A stretch of 47,347 nt of DNA, taken from Planctomycetota bacterium. GTDB taxonomy: Bacteria; Planctomycetota; UBA1135; JACQFD01. The notes beneath the pieces are model-generated. The model did no database searches and was not told the DNA's origin. It was given only the letters and a program-made list of their open reading frames with translations. Within the stretch, counting starts at the first letter, position 1. Each line of letters begins with the position of its first letter. Location of the stretch: the NCBI GenBank assembly GCA_016792805.1, contig JAEUHX010000050.1, positions 1 to 47,347 on the forward strand. Reading direction: 5' to 3'. Made by a program: the position numbers and the translations under genes. Shown in pieces: positions 18,177 to 26,534 of this stretch.

Positions 18177-20144
18177 ATGGCGACCACGACCGCTGACTCC
18201 GACCGCGGGATTCTGCGAGTCGTGGTGGGGACCGCGGGCCACATCGACCATGGCAAATCGACGCTCGTCTGCCGGCTGACGGGGATAGACCCCGACCGGC
18301 TGCCTGAGGAGAAGGCACGCGGGCTCACGATCGACCTCGGGTTTGCCAATTTTCGGCTCTCCAACGGGTGGCGCGTTGGAATTGTAGACGTTCCCGGACA
18401 TGAGCGCTTTGTCCACAATATGGTGGCCGGCGCGACGGGGATCGATCTCGCTCTGCTGGTCGTTGCCGCCGACGATGGCGTGAAGCCGCAGACGATCGAG
18501 CACCTCGAGATTCTTCAGCTTCTCGGAATCCGGAGGGGAATCGTTGTTATCACGAAAATTGACATGGTCTCGGCCGACCTGCGCCAGCTGGCGGAAGCCG
18601 AGGTCGCCGAGCTGGTGAAGGGCACATTTCTCGAGCAGGCTCCGCGGGTTGCGGTCTCCTCCAAGACGGGCGAGGGGATCGATCGGCTTCGCGAGCAGAT
18701 CGAAACTCTCGCCCTCGGGCTCGCATCGCGGCAGGCGATGGGCGTCTTCCGAATGCCAATTCAGCGAGTATTTGCTGCAAAAGGATTCGGCTGTGTGCTC
18801 ACCGGCATACCGCTCAGCGGTTCGCTCGGCATCGGCGACCGCGTCGCCGTGCTCCCTGCGGGCATCGAAGGGACCATCCGCGGCCTCGAGGCCTATCATC
18901 GCTCGGCGGAGCGAATCGCGGCGGGCCACTCAAGCGCGCTCAATGTGAGTGGCGTCGCGGCTGAGAGCTGCCGGCGCGGCATGGTGGTGGCAACGCCGGG
19001 GTATTTCCCATCAACACACATCGCCGACGTCCGGCTGACCCATCCGGCGCGGCGCCGACGCGCTCTGAAGGACAGGGTCGAGGTTCGATTCCACACCGGG
19101 ACCTCCGAGTGCGGAGCGCGGCTGCATTTGTTGGACCGCACCGAACTGGCTCCCGGGGAATCCGCGCTGGCGCAGGTGCTCCTCGAGGAGCCACTCGTGC
19201 TCGCGCCCGGCGACCGTTATCTGTTGCGACTGCCGTCGCCCGCAGAGACCGTCGGTGGCGGAGTGATTCTCGGGCGCGCCGTCGCGAAGCGCCGCCGGCG
19301 GAGCCCCGAGGAGCTGAGCGACCTCGCGGAGGCCGAGAGGGCGCTTGCGAGCCTCGACGAGATGGTCCTCGTGCATCTGCGTCGTGTCGGGCTTGAGCCC
19401 GCACGGGCACTCGAGCTTGCCGTGGCCTGTGATGCTCTCGAGTCGGCAACTGCCGAAGCACTCGAACGTCTCCGGGCTGCCGGCAAGGCCGTGAAACTCC
19501 GGTCGATTCGATGGATTGGGAAGGACGCTTGGAGCGCTGCGCGGGCGCGGGTCGATCAGGCCTCAGCCGAGTATTTCCGCCTCCATCCCGAACGGCTCGT
19601 CTTCGAGCGGCTTCCGCTCCAGGAAGGCACGGGTCTCGACGCCGCGGTTCTCGAGGATGTGCTGGCGGATCTCGCTCGGTGCGGTCGCTTGGCGCTCGAG
19701 GCCGGTGGGGGCGTCCGATCGGCTCAGCGCGGGCCAACGCTCACCCCCGAGCAGGTGGAGCTCTGTCGGAAGATTGAAGCGAGGCTCGATGCGGCGCCCT
19801 TCTCGCCGCCACCGCTGCCGGAGCTGCAGTCCGCGTTGGGAGCGCCCAAGGCTGCCGTCGACTCCATGCTCAAGCGGCTCGTCGACGAAAAGAAGATCGC
19901 GCGCATCGCCCCCGATCTTTACTTCTCGGCCGCCGCTGTGGCACGGGTCCGCGAGGCCGTCGAACGCAATTGTGCAAAGCACGTGGCCAAGGGAGGAGAC
20001 GGCGAGCTCGATCTGCCTTCGCTTCGCGACGAGCTCGGCACGACGCGCCGTTGGCTCATTCCGCTGGTCGAGTGGCTCGACGCCACCGGCTTCACCACTC
20101 GGCTTGGCCCGCGGCGTATTCTCAAACGACGCAGCGCGCCCTAG
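18177..20144 (+). CDS. selB: Selenocysteine-specific translation elongation factor SelB
   Basis: 655 residues, near the usual bacterial SelB length. SelB carries Sec-tRNA(Sec) to the ribosome at UGA codons marked by a SECIS hairpin. The EF-Tu-like GTPase domain has G1 GHIDHGKS (21-28), [10 protein letters not shown]3 DVPGHE (71-76) and G4 TKID (126-129). Two beta-barrel domains follow, and the C-terminal third (about 390-655) has winged-helix character that in the family binds SECIS RNA ([17 protein letters not shown] barrel 2 reads [13 protein letters not shown] here). TIDLGFAN and the long C-terminus distinguish SelB from EF-Tu. No selA, selC or selD is in the window. Its presence supports reading the TGA at 42648 as selenocysteine. 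Confidence 0.95.
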   Translation: MATTTADSDRGILRVVVGTAGHIDHGKSTLVCRLTGIDPDRLPEEKARGLTIDLGFANFRLSNGWRVGIVDVPGHERFVHNMVAGATGIDLALLVVAADDGVKPQTIEHLEILQLLGIRRGIVVITKIDMVSADLRQLAEAEVAELVKGTFLEQAPRVAVSSKTGEGIDRLREQIETLALGLASRQAMGVFRMPIQRVFAAKGFGCVLTGIPLSGSLGIGDRVAVLPAGIEGTIRGLEAYHRSAERIAAGHSSALNVSGVAAESCRRGMVVATPGYFPSTHIADVRLTHPARRRRALKDRVEVRFHTGTSECGARLHLLDRTELAPGESALAQVLLEEPLVLAPGDRYLLRLPSPAETVGGGVILGRAVAKRRRRSPEELSDLAEAERALASLDEMVLVHLRRVGLEPARALELAVACDALESATAEALERLRAAGKAVKLRSIRWIGKDAWSAARARVDQASAEYFRLHPERLVFERLPLQEGTGLDAAVLEDVLADLARCGRLALEAGGGVRSAQRGPTLTPEQVELCRKIEARLDAAPFSPPPLPELQSALGAPKAAVDSMLKRLVDEKKIARIAPDLYFSAAAVARVREAVERNCAKHVAKGGDGELDLPSLRDELGTTRRWLIPLVEWLDATGFTTRLGPRRILKRRSAP

Positions 20145-20157
20145 TTTTGGGCGCGGC

Positions 20158-20487
20158 GTGAGGCGCGCCGTGATCACCCCCGAATCTCCTTCCACCCCGA
20201 AGGTGCTGGAAGAGCCCGCGACCGAATCCGCCACGGATTCGCGCCCGGCGCTGGCTCGGCCGTGGAACGTCCTCGTCCTCAACGATCCCATCACACTCAT
20301 GTCCTACGTCACCATGGTCCTGATGCGGCTCTTCGGGTATCCGAAGCCCCAGGCAGAGAAGCTGATGTTGGAAGTTCATGAAAAAGGGCGATCCATCGTT
20401 TGGACCGGAGGGCGCGAGCAGGCGGAGATCTATGTACAGAAACTCCACGCTTACCACCTTCTCGCGAAGCTGGAGCCGGTCGAGTAG
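20158..20487 (+). CDS. clpS: ATP-dependent Clp protease adaptor ClpS
   Basis: 109 residues. ClpS delivers N-degron substrates to ClpA or ClpC. The first 35 residues are a flexible tail; the core then shows WNVLVLNDPITLMSYVTMVLMRLFGYP, with the conserved N-D of the amino-terminal-residue pocket, the helix QAEKLMLEVHEKGRSIVWTG, and EQAEIYVQKLHAYHLLAKLE. The start could be GTG 20158 or GTG 20170. It begins 13 nt after selB and is followed by a DUF2017 gene, so the three may share a transcript. Confidence 0.93.
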   Translation: MRRAVITPESPSTPKVLEEPATESATDSRPALARPWNVLVLNDPITLMSYVTMVLMRLFGYPKPQAEKLMLEVHEKGRSIVWTGGREQAEIYVQKLHAYHLLAKLEPVE

Positions 20488-20552
20488 CCGCGGCGTGCCG
20501 CGTTCAAAAAAAACAAATCAAACCTCAATACTCGCGAGAGCCCTGAACCTCC

Positions 20553-21053
20553 GTGCAGCCCAAGATCGTGGTCCGAAAGCAGGGCGATCTATCACTGATC
20601 GTTCCGGAGCCATTTTATGAGGTTCTGAAGCAGGTGCCCGTGCTGCTCGGGTCGGCGCTTGAACATCCGCGCATGCGGGATCGGCTCCTTCCCGAGCCCT
20701 ATGACGACGGCGAGGCGAACGCGGAGTGGCGCAGGCATGTCTCGCCCGACCTCGCTCACCTCTTCGAGTCGGGGCGAGAAATTGTGAATTCCGATCTCTT
20801 ACGAGCGTCGCGGGCAATGTCGATCGGCAGAGCGTGGCAGGTCGAGATCCCCGCGTCCCATCACACGGCATGGATGTCGAGTCTCAACGCCGCTCGGCTC
20901 GCTCTCGGCGAGCTGCACAAGGTGACTCAGGAAGACATGGAGACTCTCGAATCGCGCGATCCCGGGTCCGAGCGCGAGTACGCCATTCTTCGAATCCATC
21001 TCCTGGGGTGGATCGAGGAACTCCTTGTCACCGCGGCGCGCCGCGATCTGTGA
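20553..21053 (+). CDS. DUF2017 family protein
   Basis: 166 residues from GTG 20553. All-alpha protein with LIVPEPFYEVLKQVPVLL, RLLPEPYDDGEANAEWRR, a central DLAHLFESGREIVNSDL and a C-terminal helix HLLGWIEELLV. The pattern (RLLP.PY.DD.EA..E.R near the front, a run of LNAARLALGE) matches DUF2017, a family I know from Actinobacteria, where it also follows clpS. The shared position suggests a role with Clp proteolysis or its substrates, but none is known to me. The stop codon lies inside a strong palindrome (21037-21072). Confidence 0.75.
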   Translation: MQPKIVVRKQGDLSLIVPEPFYEVLKQVPVLLGSALEHPRMRDRLLPEPYDDGEANAEWRRHVSPDLAHLFESGREIVNSDLLRASRAMSIGRAWQVEIPASHHTAWMSSLNAARLALGELHKVTQEDMETLESRDPGSEREYAILRIHLLGWIEELLVTAARRDL

Positions 21054-21072
21054 ATTCACAAATCGCGGCGCG
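21037..21072. terminator. Bidirectional terminator-like palindrome between convergent genes
   Basis: 36 nt with perfect twofold symmetry except one mismatch pair (21048 against 21061). The centre is TGTGAATTCACA and the outer arms pair 21037-21047 with 21062-21072. It contains the DUF2017 stop (21051-21053) and stands 41 nt before the stop of the minus-strand gene, which is a suitable place for a bidirectional terminator. There is no long T-run on either side. Confidence 0.5.
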
Positions 21073-21112
21073 GCGAGTTACCGAAACCAGCGCCCGAAAC
21101 TAGCGCCCGAAA

Positions 21113-21691
21113 CTAACGACTGCCGCCGGCGTTCGTCGGCTGTGCCTGCGGGTTCTGACGAGGAGGCTGCACGACCTTGAACTCGCGCCACTGCGGGAAG
21201 ACGGAGATCGCCGGGCTCGGGTTCACGGCAAGCACGCCCCAGCCCTTCGGGTATTGATACAGAATGAACTGCCACGCCATGGGGCCCTTCTCTCCGCGCA
21301 CCATGTAGGAGCGGAAGAGCATGAAATCGCCGACCGCCTTCTCCTCAGCGAGGGCGATGCCATTCACGCCGCCCGTCGGAACGCCGCCGTCGCGCATCAA
21401 CATATCCGTAAGATTGCTGATTTGTTGCGTTGGAGTGGCCATCCCTTCCATCGGACCGCCGGCGAGCATCTTCGTGATCAGCTCGCTGCGGCGATTGGTG
21501 TCATCGAGGCCGAGGAGAAACTGCTCGATGCGATCGCAGAGGTCCTTCTTCGAGAGCCCTGCGGCAGCCTGACCCGTCGCCGACCGGTCACCCTGGGGTG
21601 CCGCAGCCGCTTCGCGGGTGGTGAGGAAGGCCACGGCGCCGAGCGCCGAGAGGCCAAGGAAGGTGGGGATCGCGAATCGAGAAAGCGTCAT
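21113..21691 (-). CDS. Secreted protein, unknown function
   Basis: 192 residues from ATG at 21689-21691. The N-terminal signal peptide MTLSRFAIPTFLGLSALGAVAF is followed by an Ala-rich linker, then a helical region (KKDLCDRIEQFLLGLDDTNR) and a beta-rich C-terminal part (WQFILYQYPKGWGVLAVNP, FPQWREFKVVQPP). The tail is Pro/Gln/Asn-rich. I do not recognise the family. A longer reading frame back to 22000 would overlap the divergent gene and lose the signal peptide, so I reject it. Confidence 0.7.
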   Translation of the reverse strand: MTLSRFAIPTFLGLSALGAVAFLTTREAAAAPQGDRSATGQAAAGLSKKDLCDRIEQFLLGLDDTNRRSELITKMLAGGPMEGMATPTQQISNLTDMLMRDGGVPTGGVNGIALAEEKAVGDFMLFRSYMVRGEKGPMAWQFILYQYPKGWGVLAVNPSPAISVFPQWREFKVVQPPRQNPQAQPTNAGGSR

Positions 21692-21927
21692 GGGGAGGGC
21701 GCTCCGAGTTGGGCTCCTAGGGACAGCGGCTCTGCCGCGCTGCTGCGAGACCGCGGGCCGACCGTCGGGGAAATGAGGTGCGCAGAATACGGAGCCGGCT
21801 CCAACGCGCGAGCGGGGAATCGGCTGAGGCCCCCAGTGGGCGCCTGCCGGGCGGCTCAGCCTTCCGCGTCTGAATGCCGATAGGAGGCGCGAACGTTTAC
21901 TTCGGGAGTCCATCCCCGGAGGCAGCC

Positions 21928-23133
21928 TTGGCGGACGCCCAGCAACCCCTAGATCCAGCACCGAAGAAATCGGTGCTCCTCGCCGACGCCGTTCCGGCAC
22001 AGGACGAGGATCTTTTCATCGTCGCCGGCCTCGAGGCTTCGGCGGAAGACGACCTCGGTGGACCCGATACCGATCTGGTGTCGCTTCTTGCCGTTGGTCC
22101 GCCGGAGATGGTGAACGCCACCGCGGAACTCTCGGAAGCCGACGCCCAGCAGGTGGAAGCCCTTGCTCGCGGCGAGGACGTGGAGATCGAACTCGGTGCC
22201 GCTCAGGGTGAAGTGGCCGCGGTGTTGCCTCCCAGCTCGGAGCCCTTCGAGCAGCCGGCGGAGGACATCGCCGAGGAGGCGGAGTCTGCCGTAGTGGTCC
22301 CGATCGAAGGACGCCGCGCGATTCAACCCTGGATGGCCGCGTCTCTCGCCGCCGCGCTCGTGCTCGCCGTCGGCTCTGGATCGCTTCTCTACTTCCGCCC
22401 CGCGGCTCCACAGCTTCAACCAGAAGTCGCTTCGGTTCCGGTGCCGCCTCCGGTGGCGACCGAGGTGCGACCGACCCCGTCGACCACGATCGATGCAGCC
22501 TGCGAGCCGATCCTGGCCCAATCGGTTTCGATCCAGCCGTCGCGTTCCGCGATGCCGATGGTGGCGGAACCCGTCGAGTGGGTCGAGGCGCCGCCGCTCG
22601 CCGCGGCAGACCTTCCGGCGCCTGCGTCGGCGGCTCCATTCGCTCAGCAGCCGACGGAAGCCTCGCCCGCCCCCGAGCCTCCCGATCCGTCGGGAGCGCT
22701 CGCCGCCGGAATTGTGCCCTTGCCCACAAAAGTGGTGATCGAGCCGGCTCCCAGCGCGGGAGCAAAGCTCCAGAACGCCGAAGTGGTTCTGCGCCTCAAG
22801 AATGGGAACTTCTTCGGGGGCAAGCTCACCCGGCTCTCGGACTCCGACGCGCGTCTGCGTTTCGAAAGGGGAGAGATCGATTTCCCGATGCACGAGGTCG
22901 AGTCGATCGTCCCCTTAGCTCAAGGTCCGAAGAGCGACGGGCCAGAGGCGATCCTGGTGCTTGAGAATGGGAATCGGATCGCGGGACGCCTCATGGAGGA
23001 ACGCAACGAGGACGTGTCTCTCTCCATGGGAACCGCGCGCCTGCGAGTGCCGCGCCGAATGGTCCGCGAAATCGAGATGCGCCCGGCCGCCGGTCTCATT
23101 CTCGAGTCGGCCCAGGCCAAAGCGGAAAAGTAA
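21928..23133 (+). CDS. Single-pass membrane protein with two Sm-like beta repeats
   Basis: 401 residues from TTG 21928, chosen because GGAGG stands 5 nt ahead of it; ATG 21874 in the same frame is the alternative. The cytoplasmic part (about 1-135) is acidic, a TM helix follows (MAASLAAALVLAVGSGSLLYF), then a long Pro/Ala-rich region, and finally two similar modules near the C-terminus (VVLRLKNGNFFGGKLTRL and ILVLENGNRIAGRLMEE, each followed by a strand and an E-[IV]-E motif). These resemble the small beta-barrel units often seen in planctomycete membrane proteins. I cannot assign a function. Confidence 0.7.
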   Translation: MADAQQPLDPAPKKSVLLADAVPAQDEDLFIVAGLEASAEDDLGGPDTDLVSLLAVGPPEMVNATAELSEADAQQVEALARGEDVEIELGAAQGEVAAVLPPSSEPFEQPAEDIAEEAESAVVVPIEGRRAIQPWMAASLAAALVLAVGSGSLLYFRPAAPQLQPEVASVPVPPPVATEVRPTPSTTIDAACEPILAQSVSIQPSRSAMPMVAEPVEWVEAPPLAAADLPAPASAAPFAQQPTEASPAPEPPDPSGALAAGIVPLPTKVVIEPAPSAGAKLQNAEVVLRLKNGNFFGGKLTRLSDSDARLRFERGEIDFPMHEVESIVPLAQGPKSDGPEAILVLENGNRIAGRLMEERNEDVSLSMGTARLRVPRRMVREIEMRPAAGLILESAQAKAEK

Positions 23134-23152
23134 CAGATCCGATTCGTTACTT
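23128..23152. terminator. Hairpin spanning two convergent stop codons
   Basis: A 7-bp stem (23128-23134 with 23146-23152) and an 11-nt loop. It contains the TAA of the plus-strand gene (23131-23133) and the stop of the minus-strand gene (23147-23149). A residues flank the left arm and T residues the right arm, as in a weak bidirectional terminator. Confidence 0.35.
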
Positions 23153-23959
23153 CAGCGCCTCGAGCGACGACCGAGCCGCCTCGAGAAGCCGATCGACCGG
23201 GGCCGAGCCCTGGCTTGGATCGGCAATCTCAACACAGATCCACCCGCCGTAGCGCAGCTCCTCGAGAAGAGCGCGAGCCTGCTGCCAGTGCGGGTCGCGC
23301 CGCAGCACTCCGTCAAGCTGACCCGCCGCGTCGCGCTCCGTCGCTTCGACGAGGACGAGCTCGCGGCCGGTCGCGCGGAGCGCGGATTCCACCGACTCGG
23401 TGCGCGCCGCAGTCCCGAGGTCGACGCAAAGGCCCACCATGGAGCGCCCCACAATCTCGATCGACTCGGCGAGTGCAGGAACCTGGGTCAGCTCGCTGCC
23501 AAGGTTTTCGAGCGCGATCTCGATCCCGCGAGGAGAGGCATGGCCGGAGATTCGAGCGATGGCCTCCTCGGCGTAGGTCTGCGCCTGGGGCTCTCGCGGC
23601 TGGCCCACGCTCCCCAAGTGAAGGATCGCCATCCCGCATCCGATCGACTCGCAGGCATCGAGTCCGGACTCGCCGGAGCAGAGGGCCTCCTCGCGCCTCT
23701 CATCATTCGAATCGAGGACAGAGAGCGGCTCGCCACGGCTCCAGGCGTCGAAGCTCGCGGATGGGGCGAGGTGCACGGCGGCAATCTCAAGCCCGTGGGA
23801 CGCTGCGGCCTCTCGGATTTGTGGGAGGCGTCCCGGCTCCAGGTGAGGCTGCGTGAGCCACAGAACGAGGCCGTCGTAGCCGAGATCCCGGATCTGAGGG
23901 AACCAGGCGGTGTCCAGGGGACGGGGCGCAAACAGAAGCGTAGAAAGCGCGAGTCGCAC
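23147..23959 (-). CDS. Sugar phosphate isomerase/epimerase-like TIM-barrel protein
   Basis: 270 residues from GTG at 23957-23959. It has the xylose-isomerase-like AP-endonuclease 2 fold: LALSTLLFAPRPLDTAWFPQIRDLGYDGLVL at the first strand and helix, LEIAAVHLAP, CGMAILHLGS, GIEIALENLGSE (the metal-ligand Glu of the family) and VGLCVDLGTAAR. The last strand reads WICVEIAD. Members act on sugars or inositols, but the substrate is not predictable here. The usual DxGH metal motif is DLGT, so metal binding may be altered. Extending to 24136 would add 59 residues of improbable composition. Confidence 0.8.
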   Translation of the reverse strand: MRLALSTLLFAPRPLDTAWFPQIRDLGYDGLVLWLTQPHLEPGRLPQIREAAASHGLEIAAVHLAPSASFDAWSRGEPLSVLDSNDERREEALCSGESGLDACESIGCGMAILHLGSVGQPREPQAQTYAEEAIARISGHASPRGIEIALENLGSELTQVPALAESIEIVGRSMVGLCVDLGTAARTESVESALRATGRELVLVEATERDAAGQLDGVLRRDPHWQQARALLEELRYGGWICVEIADPSQGSAPVDRLLEAARSSLEALK

Positions 23960-24120
23960 GGCGTGATTGTGGCCTGGAGATCGGGGGAACCCAAGATGAG
24001 CGCTGAGGGTAGGGACCCCGTACACTGTCGCAGGCATCCTGAGCCGCCTGCGCTCTCGCAGACGCGCCTTCGCCTCCACTGCACTCGCCGACCCCCGGCC
24101 CGTCCACATTCGACTCGCCG

Positions 24121-25704
24121 ATGATTCGAAACCCATTGAGGCATCTCACGTTTCTGGCCATTTTGTGGTATTCGGCCGCGGCCCTGGGACCAGCGGTTGC
24201 TACATGCCGGGCCCAAAGTGAAGAGGTCGCCGATTTCAAGCGCGTCTACGCAAAGAAAGAAAATGTGAAGGAGCGCATCGAAGCGATCTTCACGCTCGAC
24301 GGGGTGAAGGGGCGCGAAGCGGCCGAGGCGCTGCTCCCGTGCTTCAAGGATGAGAATGGTGATATTCGCAATGCGGCGGCGCAGACGTTGGTGAAAAACG
24401 ACGCGCCGGAAGCCGTCGCGCTGCTCATGGAGACTCTCAAGAAAGACAAGGTGCTCCGTCCATGGGCGTGCCTTGTGCTCGGGCTCGGCGCACGCAAAGA
24501 AGCGCGCGCCGAGGTGGAGAAGCTGGCCCAAGCCAAGGACGCCGACTTCTCCGCCAAATATCGCGCTGCCGAGGCGCTCGGCCGCATGGGCGACCCCGCG
24601 TCGATCCCGGTGCTTCTGCCGCTCGCCTCCGACTCGGTCGCCGACGTTCGGATTGCGGTCGCGGACGCGCTCGGACGCATCAAGGATGAAACCGCTTCCG
24701 CCGGCCCCGCGCTCATTACACTTCTTGGAGACAAGGAGTGGCGCGTCCGGGCCGCGGCGATTCACTCGCTCGCCGTCGTTCGAACGAAAGATGCCCTCGA
24801 GCCGCTCGTCAACATTGTTGCGGGCGATGAGGGACGGCTCATCGACGATGCAGCAAAAACGCTCAAGACATTGACAGGCCTCGACTACGGCGGCGACGGG
24901 CCCCAATGGAAGCGTTGGCTCAACGCCTACGGGAAAGACCCCAAATATCACTTGCCGACGATTCAGGAACTGGCCAAGCTCGCCGCCGCCCGTCAGCAAA
25001 AGGCCGGTGGGACGGGCGTCTATCCCGATCGAAAGATCACAGAATTCCTCGGCGTCAAGACTCCGAGCAAGCGAGTGATGTTTATCATCGATGTCTCGGG
25101 GTCGATGGAGGACCTGATCCTCGAGAAGGAGCGCTACAAGGATCAAAATTACCCCGGGTATCGGAAAATCGACATCGTCAAGGAGGAGTTGGCGCGCACG
25201 CTGGAGCGCCTCGATTCGAAGACGGAGTTCTCGATTGTGACTTTCGCGACGAAAGTGCGGCCCTGGAAGAAAGGTCAGCTCCAACAGGCGAACGTCGTCA
25301 CCAAGACCACCGCCATGGATTATGTGCGCGGCCTCGAGCCGATCGGAGGCCACTCCAAGGAGGAGCTCGCAGCCGCAGGACTCGGCGGCGCCGCCAACCT
25401 TGCCGAAGGAAAGACCAACACCCACGCGGCGCTGCTCTTTGGGCTCGGCAATCCCGCCCGCGGCGTCTTGACGAAGTCCGATTCCAACAATACGCCTCCC
25501 GTCGACACCATCTTCTTTCTGAGCGACGGCAAGCCTTCAACGGGCGAACTCGTCGACACCGATGACATCCTCGCAGCCATTCGTGAGGCGAATCAAAAGT
25601 TAAAGATCACCATTCACGTGCTCGCGATTGGCGAGTTTGAGAAGAACTTCATGAAGAAGCTCGCCGAGGAAAACGGCGGAGTCTTCGTCGATCTCGGAAA
25701 ATGA
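24121..25704 (+). CDS. Exported HEAT-repeat plus von Willebrand factor A protein
   Basis: 527 residues. A signal peptide (about 1-31) is followed by HEAT/PBS-lyase-type helical repeats (about 45-265; for example KYRAAEALGRMGDPASIPVL and VRIAVADALGRIKD), then a VWA domain (about 318-525) with an intact MIDAS: DVSGSM, the Thr in TNTHAALL and SDGKPSTG. HEAT repeats bind proteins and VWA binds ligands through a divalent metal, so it is likely an extracytoplasmic scaffold or adhesion-type protein. The combination is common in planctomycete-like genomes. It is divergent from the TIM-barrel gene, with 161 nt between. Confidence 0.88.
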   Translation: MIRNPLRHLTFLAILWYSAAALGPAVATCRAQSEEVADFKRVYAKKENVKERIEAIFTLDGVKGREAAEALLPCFKDENGDIRNAAAQTLVKNDAPEAVALLMETLKKDKVLRPWACLVLGLGARKEARAEVEKLAQAKDADFSAKYRAAEALGRMGDPASIPVLLPLASDSVADVRIAVADALGRIKDETASAGPALITLLGDKEWRVRAAAIHSLAVVRTKDALEPLVNIVAGDEGRLIDDAAKTLKTLTGLDYGGDGPQWKRWLNAYGKDPKYHLPTIQELAKLAAARQQKAGGTGVYPDRKITEFLGVKTPSKRVMFIIDVSGSMEDLILEKERYKDQNYPGYRKIDIVKEELARTLERLDSKTEFSIVTFATKVRPWKKGQLQQANVVTKTTAMDYVRGLEPIGGHSKEELAAAGLGGAANLAEGKTNTHAALLFGLGNPARGVLTKSDSNNTPPVDTIFFLSDGKPSTGELVDTDDILAAIREANQKLKITIHVLAIGEFEKNFMKKLAEENGGVFVDLGK

Positions 25705-25780
25705 TGGCTCCGCGCGGCCAGGTAGATCTCCCGTCGGCCGCCCCTCCCCGCCGCCCCGCGCTCCGAATGGGACCGCCCGC

Positions 25781-25809
25781 TTGATTCGAAGGGGAGGCTC
25801 GTCTAGCTT
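25781..25809 (+). promoter_or_regulatory. Candidate promoter of tRNA-Pro
   Basis: TTGATT at 25781-25786 and TAGCTT at 25804-25809 with 17 nt between, 11 nt before the mature tRNA 5' end. The -35 is good and the -10 weak. This is assigned by spacing and position only. Confidence 0.35.
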
Positions 25810-25820
25810 CCCTAGGCTCT

Positions 25821-25898
<78 letters not shown>

Positions 25899-25975
25899 GT
25901 ACTGCGAAGACCGGTACTGCGAGCTTCACCTCAGCTCACACTCAGAAGTTCAGCGATGTAGGGCTCGGTTCTCCT

Positions 25976-26087
25976 GCGAAGCAGCGATCCTGGAAAGCAG
26001 CGATCCTGCAGGGCAGCGACGCTGGATCGCAGCGGTGCTGCACCGCAGTGATACCGGGCAACACGACGCTGGGCAGCTGTGATTGCT
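25976..26087. repeat. Degenerate 16-bp tandem repeat, about seven units
   Basis: Units start at 25976, 25992, 26008, 26024, 26040, 26056 and 26071. The first five are exactly 16 nt, the sixth 15 and the seventh 17. The shared core is GCAGCGATNCT (last unit GCAGCTGTGATTGCT). Divergence grows rightward. There are no unique spacers, so it is not a CRISPR array. It stands 78 nt after tRNA-Pro and about 450 nt before rho. Confidence 0.7.
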
Positions 26088-26400
26088 CCCGCGGCGCCCC
26101 GTGACGCTCGATTTCGTGGCGCTGGATTCCTTGGCGTCGGAACTTCGCGCAGCCTCCGGGCTGGCGTGGTGTGCCCATCGACGGGCAACGCGGCGCCTTG
26201 GGAGCGCTCGGGATGGTGGTGCGATTCGCGAAATGCGGCGGCGACTCGTGCGGTAGCCGAGCGACGAGCCGAGCATCCATCCCGCAGGAACGCTGAATTG
26301 TCCCTTCGAATTGTTTCTTCTTAGTTTTCGCAGCTTCGATTCCGACCGCGTGGATTTGTTCGATAATCCGTTGGGTTTCGCGAGCGAGCCAGAGTGCCGC

Positions 26401-26420
26401 TGTGTGATCCCGCGTGATCA
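26401..26420. promoter_or_regulatory. Inverted repeat in the rho leader
   Basis: TGTGATC (26401-26407) and GATCACA (26414-26420) form a perfect 7-bp inverted repeat with a 6-nt spacer, 114 nt before the rho ATG. It could be an operator or a small RNA hairpin. It resembles half-sites of CRP-type regulators, but the distance between TGTGA and TCACA is 10 rather than 6 nt. Confidence 0.3.
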
Positions 26421-26534
26421 CAAATCCGCAACGCTTCGCATTCTTGCTGTCCTGGCCGCCTCGTTGCGGATCTCGCGGGAAGCTGCGCGAGCGTCGGGGC
26501 GCGTGGGATTTCGCTTCCACTCTAGAGGTCTCCA

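Larger units (their letters stand above)
25899..26534 (+). other. Long untranslated stretch ahead of rho
   Basis: 636 nt without a gene I can support. It holds a 16-bp tandem repeat (25976-26087) and an inverted repeat (26401-26420). A small frame ending 4 nt into rho (26311-26538, TTG start) has no homology that I recognise. In known bacteria rho has a long leader used for autoregulated termination, so a regulatory leader is plausible here. Confidence 0.5.

Noticed and set aside
20488..20552. Terminator between clpS and DUF2017 (GC hairpin before an A-run)
   Set aside because: On the plus strand the hairpin is followed by A residues, not T; it would fit only a minus-strand transcript, and no minus-strand gene ends there.
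25976..26087. CRISPR array in the rho leader
   Set aside because: Repeats are contiguous 16-nt units without unique spacers and no cas genes are present.
26401..26420. CRP binding site upstream of rho
   Set aside because: TGTGA and TCACA are separated by 10 nt, not the 6 nt needed for CRP-type sites.
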